Below are positions 15,728 to 24,651 of a DNA stretch of 44,064 bases, one piece after another. The stretch is from Reyranella sp. (GTDB taxonomy: Bacteria > Pseudomonadota > Alphaproteobacteria > Reyranellales > Reyranellaceae), in NCBI GenBank assembly GCA_019745575.1, contig JAIETA010000195.1, forward strand, positions 1 to 44,064, read 5' to 3'. The number at the start of each line of letters is the position of its first letter. Within the stretch, counting starts at the first letter, position 1. Both the position numbers and the translations under genes were made by a program. Under the pieces are notes generated by a model that saw only the letters and a program-made list of their open reading frames with translations, made no database searches and was not told where the DNA came from.

Positions 15728-16377
15728 GGCGTCCGCGCGAATTCGGCATCGACCACAATCTCGATCGGGTCGGCGAACATCGCCGGCAGGCCGAAGTCCT
15801 GCGGCTTGATCCAGGCGCGGGCATGGACGCCGAGGCGCGGACTGCCGCCGAACCCCTTGCCGGCACCGACCAGCGCCACGTCGAATGTGACGGGCACGGT
15901 CTTGCCCATCAGCGTCAGCTGGCCGTCCACCTTGCCACTGGTCGCGTCGGCCTGGCGGAAGGCAGTGGACACGAACGTCACCTCGGGGAAGCGCGGCGCA
16001 TCGAGGAACTGATCGCCGGCAAGCTTGCTGGCGAAGCCTTTTACGTTCGACGTGATCGATTCGGTCACCACCTGGGCTGACAGCGTCGACCGTGCGACCG
16101 CATCGGGGTTCCAGACCAGCGTGCCGCCCGCGCGGTCGAAGCGGAAGACACTGTAGGAGTAGCCGATGTGCGAGACGCGAACCAGAACCGCCGAATGATC
16201 GGGGTCGAGCGCGTAGGTGCCGGCCGTCGCGTGCGCGATGTTGCGCTCACCGCAATAGACGCCGGTCGGCACGCCCGGCGGGCAGGTGCCCTGCGTCCAG
16301 GCGCCGGCAACCGGGGTTTGGGACAGGGCAACGCCCAGCAACAAGGCGCGCGCGACCGATGAGGCTGAAACCTTCAT
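15724..16377 (-). CDS. Periplasmic YceI-family lipid-binding-like protein
   Basis: Encodes 217 residues. Residues 1-26 are a signal peptide (MKVSASSVARALLLGVALSQ...VAGA). The mature part has AGTYALDPDHSAVLVRVSHIGYSYSVFRFDRAGGTLVWNP, the YceI signature (Y.lD..HS...f...H.g.s...g.f....g), then ITSNVKGF..KLAGDQFLDAPRFPEVTFVS and GQLTLMGKTVPVTFDV. YceI proteins are beta-barrels that bind isoprenoids. The ATG at 16377 is chosen because the signal peptide starts there. It is 22 bp from the preceding SRPBCC gene and overlaps the next by 4 bp. Confidence 0.9.
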   Translation of the reverse strand: MKVSASSVARALLLGVALSQTPVAGAWTQGTCPPGVPTGVYCGERNIAHATAGTYALDPDHSAVLVRVSHIGYSYSVFRFDRAGGTLVWNPDAVARSTLSAQVVTESITSNVKGFASKLAGDQFLDAPRFPEVTFVSTAFRQADATSGKVDGQLTLMGKTVPVTFDVALVGAGKGFGGSPRLGVHARAWIKPQDFGLPAMFADPIEIVVDAEFARTP

Positions 16378-16399
16378 GACATGCTCCGAATTCGGAAAC

Positions 16400-16939
16400 C
16401 TATTTCTTCTCGGCGACAACCTTCAGGTTGGCGAGGCCGGCCGCGAAGTCGTTCCCGATCATGGCGTCCATGTTCATGAAAATGCCGATCAACTTCGTCA
16501 TGAAAGCGGCAGGCCCGTACATCGCCCAGGTGACAACCGTGTCGTCGCCTTTGGGTTCCATGGTGAATTCAGCCGTGTTGTGGCCTTCGAACGGCTTGAT
16601 GAAATCGAGCTTGATCAGGATCTTGCCCGGAGGCGTCGTCTCGGTGATCTCCATCCGGCCCTTGCCGACCTGATTGTTGCCATCCCATTCGTAGATCGCG
16701 CCCTTGCCGCTCGAGGCACCGCTGAAAGTCCGCTTCATCGCCGGGTCCTTCTTTTCATAGGGCGACCAGGCATTCCAGGCGCGCAGATCGTTGATCAGGG
16801 CGAAGATCTTGTCCGGCGGGGCCTTGATGCTGGCGCTGCGCTGGACGCGGAAGGAATCGGGCTTGCTGGCGGCATAGATCAGGACACCGACGACGAGGAC
16901 GGCGATGATGGCGGCGCCATAGCCAAGTGTCTTGAGCAT
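16400..16939 (-). CDS. Membrane-anchored SRPBCC (polyketide cyclase-like) protein
   Basis: Encodes 179 residues. It begins with an N-terminal membrane helix (MLKTLGYGAAIIAVLVVGVLIYAA), then an SRPBCC domain: FRVQRSASIKAPPDKIFALINDLRAWNAWSPYEKKDPAMK, KGRMEITETTPPGKILIKLDF, and the long C-terminal helix DFAAGLANLKVVAEKK. It is the first gene of the operon and likely faces the periplasm. An inverted repeat lies 21 bp upstream, a probable operator. Confidence 0.88.
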   Translation of the reverse strand: MLKTLGYGAAIIAVLVVGVLIYAASKPDSFRVQRSASIKAPPDKIFALINDLRAWNAWSPYEKKDPAMKRTFSGASSGKGAIYEWDGNNQVGKGRMEITETTPPGKILIKLDFIKPFEGHNTAEFTMEPKGDDTVVTWAMYGPAAFMTKLIGIFMNMDAMIGNDFAAGLANLKVVAEKK

Positions 16940-16959
16940 CGTTGGGCCTTTCCGGAGAA

Positions 16960-16979
16960 ACTTAACTTATTTGTTAAGT
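16960..16979. promoter_or_regulatory. Inverted-repeat operator before the SRPBCC/YceI operon
   Basis: ACTTAAC (16960-16966) and GTTAAGT (16973-16979) form a perfect 7-bp inverted repeat around TTATTT. It is AT-rich in a GC-rich region and lies between the divergent SRPBCC operon and the gamma-glutamyltransferase gene. Size and shape fit an ArsR- or MarR-type dimer site; no such regulator gene is adjacent. Confidence 0.6.
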
Positions 16980-17035
16980 GTTAGAAACTCCGCGACGCCC
17001 TGTCAACCGGCGCCGAAACGACCTAAGAAATCCTC

Positions 17036-18643
17036 ATGACAGACATACAGACCGGCCGTCCGGCCACCCTCGCGCCGAACGGCATGGTGACATCGCCCCA
17101 TTCGCTGGCCTCGGCGGCCGGTGTCGACGTACTGCGGGCCGGCGGTTCGGCGGTCGATGCCGCCGTCGCCACCAGCGCCGCGCTGTCGGTGCTCTATCCG
17201 CACATGACGGGCGTGGGCGGCGACGCCTTCTGGCTGGTCTACGATGCCGCCACCCGAGCGGTTCGCTACATCGACGGCGGCGGACGGGCCACCGCCGGCG
17301 GCACGATCGAGGCCTTTACCCGGCGCGGCCTCGCCGAAGTGCCCTATCGCGGCGTCCTGCCCGGCACCCTCACCGTCCCCGGCGCGGTTGCCAGCTGGGC
17401 CGAGGCGCACGCCGCCCATGGCCGCCTGCCGCTCGCGCGCTGCCTCGAAAGCGCCATCGGCTACGCGCGTCACGGCTTCCCGGTGACGGCGCGCCTCGCC
17501 TACTGGCGCGAGCTGGCGCGGGAAGAACTTGCCAGGAGCCCGGAGGCCGCCGCGATCTTTCTCAAGGACGGCGCAGTGCTCACCAATCCCGATCTCGCCC
17601 GCACCCTGGAGGCGATCGCCGGCGATGGCTGGTACGGCTTCTATGAAGGCGACGTGGCGCGCGAACTGGTGCGCTGGTCGGCGGCCAATGACGGCTTCTT
17701 CACGCCGGACGACCTCCGGGCGCAGCTCGCGCGCTGGGGCGAGCCGCTCAAGGGAACCTACCGCGGCGTGGCGATCTACGAGACGCCGGCGCCGACCCAG
17801 GGCTTCGCCGTGCTGGAGATGCTGAACCTGCTCGAGCCGCTGGAGATGCACAAGAAGCCGTTCCTCGGCCCTGACTATGTGCACTTCATGGTGCAGGCCA
17901 AGCAGCTCGCCTATCACGACCGCGACCGACATCTCGCCGACCCGCGCTTCGCCCATGTGCCGATGGAACGACTGATCTCCAAGAAGTACGCCGACCAGCG
18001 GCGCGCGCTGATGGATCCGGCGCGGGCCGTCCCGTGGGACCGCATCCCCTCCTACGGCAGCCTGGCCGGCGACACGGTCTACATCGCCTCGGTCGATGCC
18101 CAGGGCAACGCCGTGTCGCTGATCCATTCCCTCTACGGCGGTTTTGGCGCGGCAGTGGTGGCGGGCCGTACTGGCGTTGTCTTGCAGAATCGCTCGGCCT
18201 ACTTCTCGCTCGATCCGAAGAGCCCCAACCGGGTCGAGCCGGGCAAGACGCCGCTGCACACGCTGATCGCGTCGATGGCGTTCCGTGACGACAAGCTGTG
18301 GGCCGTGCTGGGCTGCATGGGCGCCGACGGCCAGCCGCAGATCCATCTGCAAACCTACCTCGCGCTGATCGACCACGGCCGCGACATCCAGGAGGCCCTG
18401 GAGACACCGCGGTTCCTCTCCGGCCGTTTCGCCATCGGCGAGCCGCGCGACACGCTGCACATCGAAGGCCGCTTCCCGTCCGCCACCATCGCCGAGCTGG
18501 AACGGCGCGGCCACCTGGTCAACCGCTGGGGCGACTGGAACGAACTCGCGGGCCACGCTCACGGCATCACGATCGATCCCAAGAGCGGCCTGCGCGCGGG
18601 CGGCTCGGATCCGCGCAGCGACGGCGCCGCGATCGGATACTAG
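17036..18643 (+). CDS. Gamma-glutamyltransferase family protein
   Basis: Encodes 535 residues. MVTSPHSLASAAGVDVLRAGGSAVDAAVATSAALSVLYPHMTGVGGDAFWLVY is the typical N-terminal half of the proenzyme. The small-subunit start should be the Thr of GDTVYIASVD, preceded by SYGSLA; self-cleavage there would release an N-terminal nucleophile. GKTPLHTLIASM and GCMGADGQPQIHLQTYL.LIDHG complete the fold. Classic GGT has a T-T-H/S at the nucleophile; the D-T-V here is a variant, so the activity may be acylase-like. There is no signal peptide, so it is cytosolic. The stop overlaps the stop of the convergent monooxygenase gene. Confidence 0.85.
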   Translation: MTDIQTGRPATLAPNGMVTSPHSLASAAGVDVLRAGGSAVDAAVATSAALSVLYPHMTGVGGDAFWLVYDAATRAVRYIDGGGRATAGGTIEAFTRRGLAEVPYRGVLPGTLTVPGAVASWAEAHAAHGRLPLARCLESAIGYARHGFPVTARLAYWRELAREELARSPEAAAIFLKDGAVLTNPDLARTLEAIAGDGWYGFYEGDVARELVRWSAANDGFFTPDDLRAQLARWGEPLKGTYRGVAIYETPAPTQGFAVLEMLNLLEPLEMHKKPFLGPDYVHFMVQAKQLAYHDRDRHLADPRFAHVPMERLISKKYADQRRALMDPARAVPWDRIPSYGSLAGDTVYIASVDAQGNAVSLIHSLYGGFGAAVVAGRTGVVLQNRSAYFSLDPKSPNRVEPGKTPLHTLIASMAFRDDKLWAVLGCMGADGQPQIHLQTYLALIDHGRDIQEALETPRFLSGRFAIGEPRDTLHIEGRFPSATIAELERRGHLVNRWGDWNELAGHAHGITIDPKSGLRAGGSDPRSDGAAIGY

Positions 18644-20229
18644 GCGAGCGCGAAGCCCTCGTAGCCGTTCTTCACCACGGTCTCGCAGGCGGCGATGTAG
18701 GCCGGGAAGCCGCCGATATAGGGCATGAACACGCGCGGCTTGCCGGGAATGTTGGCGCCGACGTACCAGGAGCTGCAGGTCGAGCGCAGGGTGATGTTGG
18801 CAGCGTCGCCGACCTGGCCGACCCAGGCTTCCTGGGCCTTCTCGACCGGCTCGATCACGTTCACGCCCCTGGCGCGCATCGTCTCCAGGCAGTCGGCGAT
18901 GAAATCGACATGCTGCTCGATCGAGGGAAGCATGTTGGTCAGCACCGACGGACTGCCCGGCCCGGTGATGGTGAAGAGGTTGGGGAAACCCACGACCGTG
19001 AGGCCGAGATAGGACTTCGGGCCCTCGCGCCACTTGTCGCGGAGCGCCACGCCACCGCGACCGCGAATGTCGACCTTCAACAGCGCGCCGGTCATGGCGT
19101 CGAAACCGGTGGCGAGCACCAGGCAGTCGAACGCGTAGTCCTGGCCGCGGGCACGCAGCCCCGACGCGGTGATGCGCTCGATCGGCGCGTCGCTGATGTC
19201 GACCAGGGTGACGTTCGGCCGGTTAAAGGTCTCCCAGTAGCCGGTGTCGACGCAGAGCCGCTTGCAGCCGATGATGTTCTTGGGCGTGAGCAGCTCGGCG
19301 GTCCTGGGATCCTTCACGACCTCGAAGATCTTGGATCGCACAAAGTCGGCGGCAGTCTTGTTCGAGTCGTCGTTCAGAAGCAGGTCGGAGAACGACGCCA
19401 TGAAGCCCAGCCCGCCATAGCTCCACCGCTTCTCGAACTCGCGCCGCCGCTCCGCTTCGGGCGTGGCGATCGCCGAGGCCGGATTGATCGTGAAGTCGAT
19501 GCCGGCCGGCTTGCTCCGGGCGCGCCGGCGCATCTCGGGATAGTTTGCTTTCACCTGCCGCACATATGCCGGGTCGAGCGGCCTGTTGTGGGCCGGCACC
19601 GTGTAGTTCGCGGTGCGCTGGAAGACCGTGAGGTGGCTGGCCTGCTGCGCCATGATCGGGATCGACTGGATGGCCGACGATCCGGTGCCGATCACGCCCA
19701 CGGTCTTGCCGGTGAAGTCGACCCCTTCATGCGGCCAGTTGCCGGTGTGGTAGGTCGGGCCCTTGAAGTCCTCCAGACCGGGTATCTTGGGCGTATTGGG
19801 CGAGGACAGGCAGCCCATGGCGGTGATGACGAAACGCGCCGCGACCCGATCGCCTTTATCCGTCTCGACCCGCCAGGCGTTCGCTGTCTCGTCGAACACG
19901 GCGGCGGTGATCCGTGTTTCGAAGCGGATGTCGCGCCGGAGGTCGAAGCGGTCGGCGACGTGGTTGGCGTAGCGCAGGATCTCGGGCTGGGTGGCGTAGC
20001 GCTCCGTCCATTCCCATTCCTGCTCCAGCTCGCGCGAGAACTGGTAGGAGTACTGCACGCTCTCGACGTCGCAGCGGGCGCCCGGATAGCGGTTCCAGTA
20101 CCACGTGCCGCCGACCCCCTCGCCGGCCTCGAACACGCGCGCCGTAAACCCCTTCTGGCGCAGACGGTGCAGCATATACATGCCGGCAAACCCCGCGCCG
20201 ATGATCACCGCATCGAAATCGGTCGACAT
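18640..20229 (-). CDS. Baeyer-Villiger flavin monooxygenase
   Basis: Encodes 529 residues. The FAD motif is IGAGFAGMYML near residue 10, followed by GVGGTWYWNRYPGARCDVES, characteristic of cyclohexanone/phenylacetone monooxygenases. The Baeyer-Villiger fingerprint F-x-G-x-x-x-H-T-x-x-W-P is present as FKGPTYHTGNWP. The NADPH motif is VGVIGTGSSAIQ, and a later LVLATGFDAMTG follows. The enzyme should insert oxygen next to a ketone using NADPH and O2. The ATG at 20229 has GGAGGG upstream. It is convergent with the GGT-like gene and divergent from the DAO-type oxidase gene over 103 bp. Confidence 0.92.
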   Translation of the reverse strand: MSTDFDAVIIGAGFAGMYMLHRLRQKGFTARVFEAGEGVGGTWYWNRYPGARCDVESVQYSYQFSRELEQEWEWTERYATQPEILRYANHVADRFDLRRDIRFETRITAAVFDETANAWRVETDKGDRVAARFVITAMGCLSSPNTPKIPGLEDFKGPTYHTGNWPHEGVDFTGKTVGVIGTGSSAIQSIPIMAQQASHLTVFQRTANYTVPAHNRPLDPAYVRQVKANYPEMRRRARSKPAGIDFTINPASAIATPEAERRREFEKRWSYGGLGFMASFSDLLLNDDSNKTAADFVRSKIFEVVKDPRTAELLTPKNIIGCKRLCVDTGYWETFNRPNVTLVDISDAPIERITASGLRARGQDYAFDCLVLATGFDAMTGALLKVDIRGRGGVALRDKWREGPKSYLGLTVVGFPNLFTITGPGSPSVLTNMLPSIEQHVDFIADCLETMRARGVNVIEPVEKAQEAWVGQVGDAANITLRSTCSSWYVGANIPGKPRVFMPYIGGFPAYIAACETVVKNGYEGFALA

Positions 20230-20332
20230 AAGCCCTCCAGCAACCGCGAGACTCCGTGGCAAACTTAGTGCGACAGAGGGCGTTACGGCGCAAGCCTTGC
20301 CGTGCCGCCTGTCATCGCGGAGAAGAACGAGA

Positions 20333-21658
20333 ATGACGCCTTCCGACTACCCCGCGAGCTGGTATGCCGCCACGCGAGACGCGGGCGCCGGCCCGGACAC
20401 CGGCTATGCGCCGCTCGCCGCCCGGGCCGAGGCCGATGTCGCCGTGGTGGGCGGCGGTTTTGCCGGGCTGCACACCGCGCGGCTGCTCGCCCGCCAGGGC
20501 AGGCGCGTGGTGCTGGTCGAGCGACGCCGGGTCGGCTGGGGCGCCTCGGGCCGCAACGGCGGTTTCGTCGGACCGGGTTTCGCCGAGCGGTCGGGAGCGC
20601 TGATCGACCGGCTGGGCCCCGATCACGCCCGCCGCCTCTATGCCCAGTCGCTGCGCGGCGTCGCCCTTGTGCGCGCCGCCATCGACGAGCTGGGCCGGCC
20701 CGACATCTTCATGGGTGCCGGCAAGCTCAGCGTCTCGCGCACCGACCAGGGTGCGGACTTCGCCGACCGCACCCGACGACTGGCGGAGCAGCTCGGCGCA
20801 GGCTTCGAACCGTGGGACAGGGCGCGCGTGCGCGCCCTGCTCGCCACCCCGCGCTACCATCAGGCCATCCACGATCCGCTGTCGTTCCACATCCATCCGC
20901 TGAATCTCGCGCTGGCCCTGGCCGCCGACATCGAACGGCTGGGCGGCGCCATTCATGAAGGCACGGAAGCCGTCGACCTGGCGCCGGCCAGCGGCGGCTG
21001 GCGGCTCGGCACGCCGGGCGGCGAGATCGCGGCCCGCCACGTCGTGCTGGCGGGCAACGCCGACCTCGGACCGGTCCATCGCCGGGCGGCGCGCGCGGTC
21101 CTGCCCGTGGCGACCTACGTTGCGGTCACCGGAAAGATCGGGCCGCAGCTCGCCGAGGCGATCCGCTGGCCCGGCGCGATCTCCGACACCCGCCGCGCCG
21201 GCGACTACTACCGAGTCGTCGACGGCGACCGGCTGCTGTGGGGCGGCCGCATCACGACCGACACGCGCGAACCGGCGCGCCTGCGCGAGATCATGCGCGG
21301 CGACATTCTTGCCGTGTACCCACAGCTCGGCGAGCTCAGGATCGACTATGCCTGGCCGGGCATCATGGGCTACGCACCGCACAAGATGCCCCAGGTCGGC
21401 GAGATCGAGCCCGGTCTCTGGCTGTGCTCGGCGTTCGGCGGTCACGGCGTTGCCCAGACGGCCGCGGGCGCCGACGCGGTGGCGGCGGGCATCCTGGGCG
21501 ACGACTCGCGATGGAGACTCTTCGCGCCCTTCGGGACAGACTGGGCCGGCGGGCCGTTCGGGCGCGCCGCCACCCAATTCGTCTACTGGAGCCTGCAGGC
21601 GCGCGACTGGTGGGACGAGACGCGGCAGGCGAAGAACGCGGAGACGTTGCGGACATGA
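20333..21658 (+). CDS. FAD-dependent amine/amino-acid oxidase (DAO family)
   Basis: Encodes 441 residues. ADVAVVGGGFAGLHTARLLARQGRRVVLVERRRVGWGASGRNGGFVGPGF is the DAO-family FAD-binding start, with the 'GASGRNGG' loop as in PuuB/OrdL-type oxidases of polyamines and glutamyl-putrescine. The C-terminus has YAWPGIMGYAPHKMPQVGEIEPGLWLCSAFGGHGVAQTAAGAD, which contacts the flavin. The ATG at 20333 follows GAGAAGAACGAGA. Its stop overlaps the start of the molybdenum enzyme gene by 4 bp (ATGA at 21655), so the two are coupled. The substrate is unknown. Confidence 0.88.
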   Translation: MTPSDYPASWYAATRDAGAGPDTGYAPLAARAEADVAVVGGGFAGLHTARLLARQGRRVVLVERRRVGWGASGRNGGFVGPGFAERSGALIDRLGPDHARRLYAQSLRGVALVRAAIDELGRPDIFMGAGKLSVSRTDQGADFADRTRRLAEQLGAGFEPWDRARVRALLATPRYHQAIHDPLSFHIHPLNLALALAADIERLGGAIHEGTEAVDLAPASGGWRLGTPGGEIAARHVVLAGNADLGPVHRRAARAVLPVATYVAVTGKIGPQLAEAIRWPGAISDTRRAGDYYRVVDGDRLLWGGRITTDTREPARLREIMRGDILAVYPQLGELRIDYAWPGIMGYAPHKMPQVGEIEPGLWLCSAFGGHGVAQTAAGADAVAAGILGDDSRWRLFAPFGTDWAGGPFGRAATQFVYWSLQARDWWDETRQAKNAETLRT

Positions 21659-23955
21659 CGATCGACAGGATGGGTGACTCGCCACGGCGTCGCGAGGACG
21701 CCCGCTTCGTGCGTGGCAAGGGCGCCTACCTGGACGATCTGCGGTTCGACGGCCTCGCGCACGCCGCCGTGCTGCGCTCGCCGCACGCCCATGCGTCAAT
21801 CGGGTCGATCGACGTTTCCGCGGCGGCAGCGTCGCCCGGCGTCCTTGCCGTGCTGACGGCGGCCGACGCAGAAGCCGACGGCCTGCAGCCGTTGCGACCC
21901 TATATCGAGGCCAACGTGCAGACCGGCGAGCGGTTCGCCTTCGCGCCGCAACCCCTGCTCGCGACAGGCAAGGTCCGCTTCGCCGGCGAGCCGGTGGCAC
22001 TGATCGTGGCGGAGACCCACGCCCAGGCGCTCGATGCCGCCGAACTGGTGGCGATCGACTACGCCGCACTTCCCGCCGTGACAACGGCCGAGGCGGCTCG
22101 CGCGCCCAGCGCGCCGATTCTTTCCGAGGAAGTACCGGGCAATGTCTGCCTCGACTGGCGGACCGGCGATGCCACCGGCGCCGACGAGGCGTTTGGCCGG
22201 GCCTCGCATATCGTCACGTTGCATCTCGACAACCATCGCATCGTCATGAACCCGATGGAGCCACGCGGCGGCGTCGGGCTGTTCGATGCCGGCCGCGGCC
22301 GCTACACGCTCCACGTTTCCAGCCAGAACATCCACAACAACCGCAACCACGTCGCCCGCGCGCTCGGTGTCGAGGCGAAGGATGTGCGCTTCGTGGCGCC
22401 CGATGTCGGCGGCGGCTTCGGCGCCAAGAACTTCGCCTACGCCGAACATGCACTGATCCTGTGGGCGGCCCGGCGGACCGGGCGGCCGGTGAAGTGGATC
22501 GCCAGCCGCAGCGAGGTGTTCCTGTCGGACCATGCCGCGCGCGACATGTCGGCCGAAGCGGCCCTGGCCCTCGACGCTGAGGGGAAGTTCCTGGCCCTGA
22601 AAGTGTCGAGCGTCGCAAACCTCGGGGCCTACATGGCGGGCGCCGGCGGCGGTGTACAAACCTACCAGTACATCCACCTGCAGGGCACGGTCTATCGTCT
22701 GCCGGCGATCTCACTGCATGTCATGGCGGTGCTGACCAACACCGCGCCGATCGGCGTGACGCGCGGGCCGGGTTTCGCCGAGGCGGTGAACATCGTGGAG
22801 CGGCTGATCGATGCGGCGGCCCGCGAGGCCGGATTCGACCGGGCCCAGCTGCGCCGCCTCAATATGGTGCCGCCGGAGGCGATGCCGATGACCAACGCCT
22901 TCGGTTTCCAGGTCGACAGCGGCGCCTTCGCGCAGACGCTCGACCTGGCGCTGGTCCGCGCCGACGCCGCGGGCTTCGCGGCGCGGCGGCGACAGAGCGA
23001 AGCCGCAGGCAAGCTGCGCGGCCTGGGCTTTGCCTATCACATCAAGGGCACGGGCGGGCCGCCGGACGAGAATGTCGACATCCGGTTCGAACCCGATGGC
23101 ACGGTGTCGCTGATCACCGGCACGCAGCATATCGGCCAGGGCCACGAGACGACTTTCCCGCAGATCCTGGCCCATCGCCTCGGCCTGCCCAACGAGCGCA
23201 TCCGGCTCCGCCAAGGCGACACCGACCTGATCGCCGCCGGCGGCGGCCACGGCAGTTCGCGCGCCACCTACATGGGCGGCACGGCGATATGGCGCGCCGC
23301 CGACGAGATCGTCGCCAAGGGCACGGCGCTCGCGGCCGAGGCGCTGGAAGCGGCCGAGGTCGACATCCGCTTCGAAGACGGCCGCTTCACCGTCTCCGGC
23401 ACCGACCGCGGCATCGGCCTGCCCGAGGTCGCCGCACTGGGCAGCGAAAAGGGAAGACCGCTCGACACATTTCACGCCTGGACGCGCCAGCACATGACCT
23501 TTCCCAACGGCGCCCACGTCGCGGAAGTCGAGATCGACCGCGACACCGGTCGCGCCGGCCTCGCGCGCTACACGGCCGTCGACGACTACGGCGTGCTGGT
23601 CAATCCCATGATCGCGTCCGGCCAGGCACATGGTGCGATGGCGCAGGGTGCAGGCCAGGCGCTGCTCGAGCACGCGACCTACGATCCGCGCTCCGGCCAG
23701 ATGGTTGCGGGCTCGTTCATGGATTATGCGCTGCCGCGCGCCGACGATCTGCCGCCGTTCAACCTTGGCTTCAATCCGACGCCGTGCACGACCAATCCGT
23801 TGGGCGTCAAAGGCTGCGGCGAGGCGGGGGCGATCGCGGCCTTTCCCGCCATCGCCAACGCCATCCTCGACGCGCTGGCGCCGCTCGGTGTCCGGAACTT
23901 CGAGGGACCGGCCAGCCCGGCACGCCTCTGGCAGGCCATGCAGGCCGCGCGATGA
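21655..23955 (+). CDS. Molybdenum hydroxylase large subunit (xanthine dehydrogenase/CoxL family)
   Basis: Encodes 766 residues. DSPRRREDARFVRGKGAYLDDL is the common start of CoxL/aldehyde-oxidase large subunits. The molybdopterin-binding stretches are visible: VAPDVGGGFGAKN, TGTQHIGQGHETTFPQILA, and VKGCGEAGAIAAFP with the catalytic-type Glu at residue 723. The AYxxR active-site loop that marks true CO dehydrogenases is not seen. The family hydroxylates aldehydes or N-heterocycles with water. The small [2Fe-2S] and FAD subunits normally encoded beside it are absent; an oxidase of the DAO type sits upstream instead. Start and stop both overlap neighbours by ATGA. Confidence 0.9.
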   Translation: MTIDRMGDSPRRREDARFVRGKGAYLDDLRFDGLAHAAVLRSPHAHASIGSIDVSAAAASPGVLAVLTAADAEADGLQPLRPYIEANVQTGERFAFAPQPLLATGKVRFAGEPVALIVAETHAQALDAAELVAIDYAALPAVTTAEAARAPSAPILSEEVPGNVCLDWRTGDATGADEAFGRASHIVTLHLDNHRIVMNPMEPRGGVGLFDAGRGRYTLHVSSQNIHNNRNHVARALGVEAKDVRFVAPDVGGGFGAKNFAYAEHALILWAARRTGRPVKWIASRSEVFLSDHAARDMSAEAALALDAEGKFLALKVSSVANLGAYMAGAGGGVQTYQYIHLQGTVYRLPAISLHVMAVLTNTAPIGVTRGPGFAEAVNIVERLIDAAAREAGFDRAQLRRLNMVPPEAMPMTNAFGFQVDSGAFAQTLDLALVRADAAGFAARRRQSEAAGKLRGLGFAYHIKGTGGPPDENVDIRFEPDGTVSLITGTQHIGQGHETTFPQILAHRLGLPNERIRLRQGDTDLIAAGGGHGSSRATYMGGTAIWRAADEIVAKGTALAAEALEAAEVDIRFEDGRFTVSGTDRGIGLPEVAALGSEKGRPLDTFHAWTRQHMTFPNGAHVAEVEIDRDTGRAGLARYTAVDDYGVLVNPMIASGQAHGAMAQGAGQALLEHATYDPRSGQMVAGSFMDYALPRADDLPPFNLGFNPTPCTTNPLGVKGCGEAGAIAAFPAIANAILDALAPLGVRNFEGPASPARLWQAMQAAR

Positions 23956-24545
23956 GGCGCCAGGCACCGGCGGCGGCGCGCAACCGCCAACCCATCCTCG
24001 ACGTCCTGCGGCCCCGGCTGCCGGCGCGCGGCCTGGTGCTTGAAGTCGCCAGCGGCACCGGCGAGCACATCGTGTATTTCGCCGAGGCGCTGCCGCACCT
24101 CGTCTTCCAGCCGAGCGACCCCAGCGCCGAGGCCCGCGCCAGCATCGACGACTGGGCGCGGACGCTGGAGCTCGGCAACGTCCATGCCGCCCTGGCGCTC
24201 GACGCCGTCTCGGACGACTGGCCGATCGGGCAGGCCGACGCCGTGCTCTGCTGCAACATGATCCATATCGCGCCCTGGACGGCGGCCGTCGGGCTGATCA
24301 CCGGCGCCGGCCGCCTGCTGCCGGCCGGCGGCATGCTCTATCTCTACGGTCCCTATCGCCGGGATGGCCGGCACACCGCCCCCAGCAACGAGGCGTTCGA
24401 CCGCGACCTGCGGGCGCGCGACCCGGACTGGGGAGTGCGCGACCTCGAGGCCGTGGCGGCGCTCGCGGCATCGAAGGGCTTCGGTCCGCCCGAGATCGTC
24501 GACATGCCGGCCAACAACCTGTCGCTCGTCTTCAAACGGACGTGA
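23952..24545 (+). CDS. DUF938 SAM-dependent methyltransferase-like protein
   Basis: Encodes 197 residues. RNRQPILDVLRPRLPARGLVLEVASGTGEHIVYFAEALPHLVFQPSDP is the DUF938 opening, with motif I 'LEVASGTGEH' of class I methyltransferases. CCNMIHIAPW and LPAGGMLYLYGPYRRDGRHTAPSNEAFD are also typical of the family. Its substrate is unknown. The ATG overlaps the stop of the molybdenum enzyme gene by 4 bp (ATGA, 23952-23955), making it the third coupled gene of the trio. Confidence 0.88.
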   Translation: MRRQAPAAARNRQPILDVLRPRLPARGLVLEVASGTGEHIVYFAEALPHLVFQPSDPSAEARASIDDWARTLELGNVHAALALDAVSDDWPIGQADAVLCCNMIHIAPWTAAVGLITGAGRLLPAGGMLYLYGPYRRDGRHTAPSNEAFDRDLRARDPDWGVRDLEAVAALAASKGFGPPEIVDMPANNLSLVFKRT

Positions 24546-24651
24546 CCGGCTGCCACGGTGGCAATCCGGCATGGGATGCGGTAACGCTTGGCCCGTCGGA
24601 TTGGATCGATCCTGTGCCTCGATCGGAACCCGGGGGAGCGTCGTCGCAACC

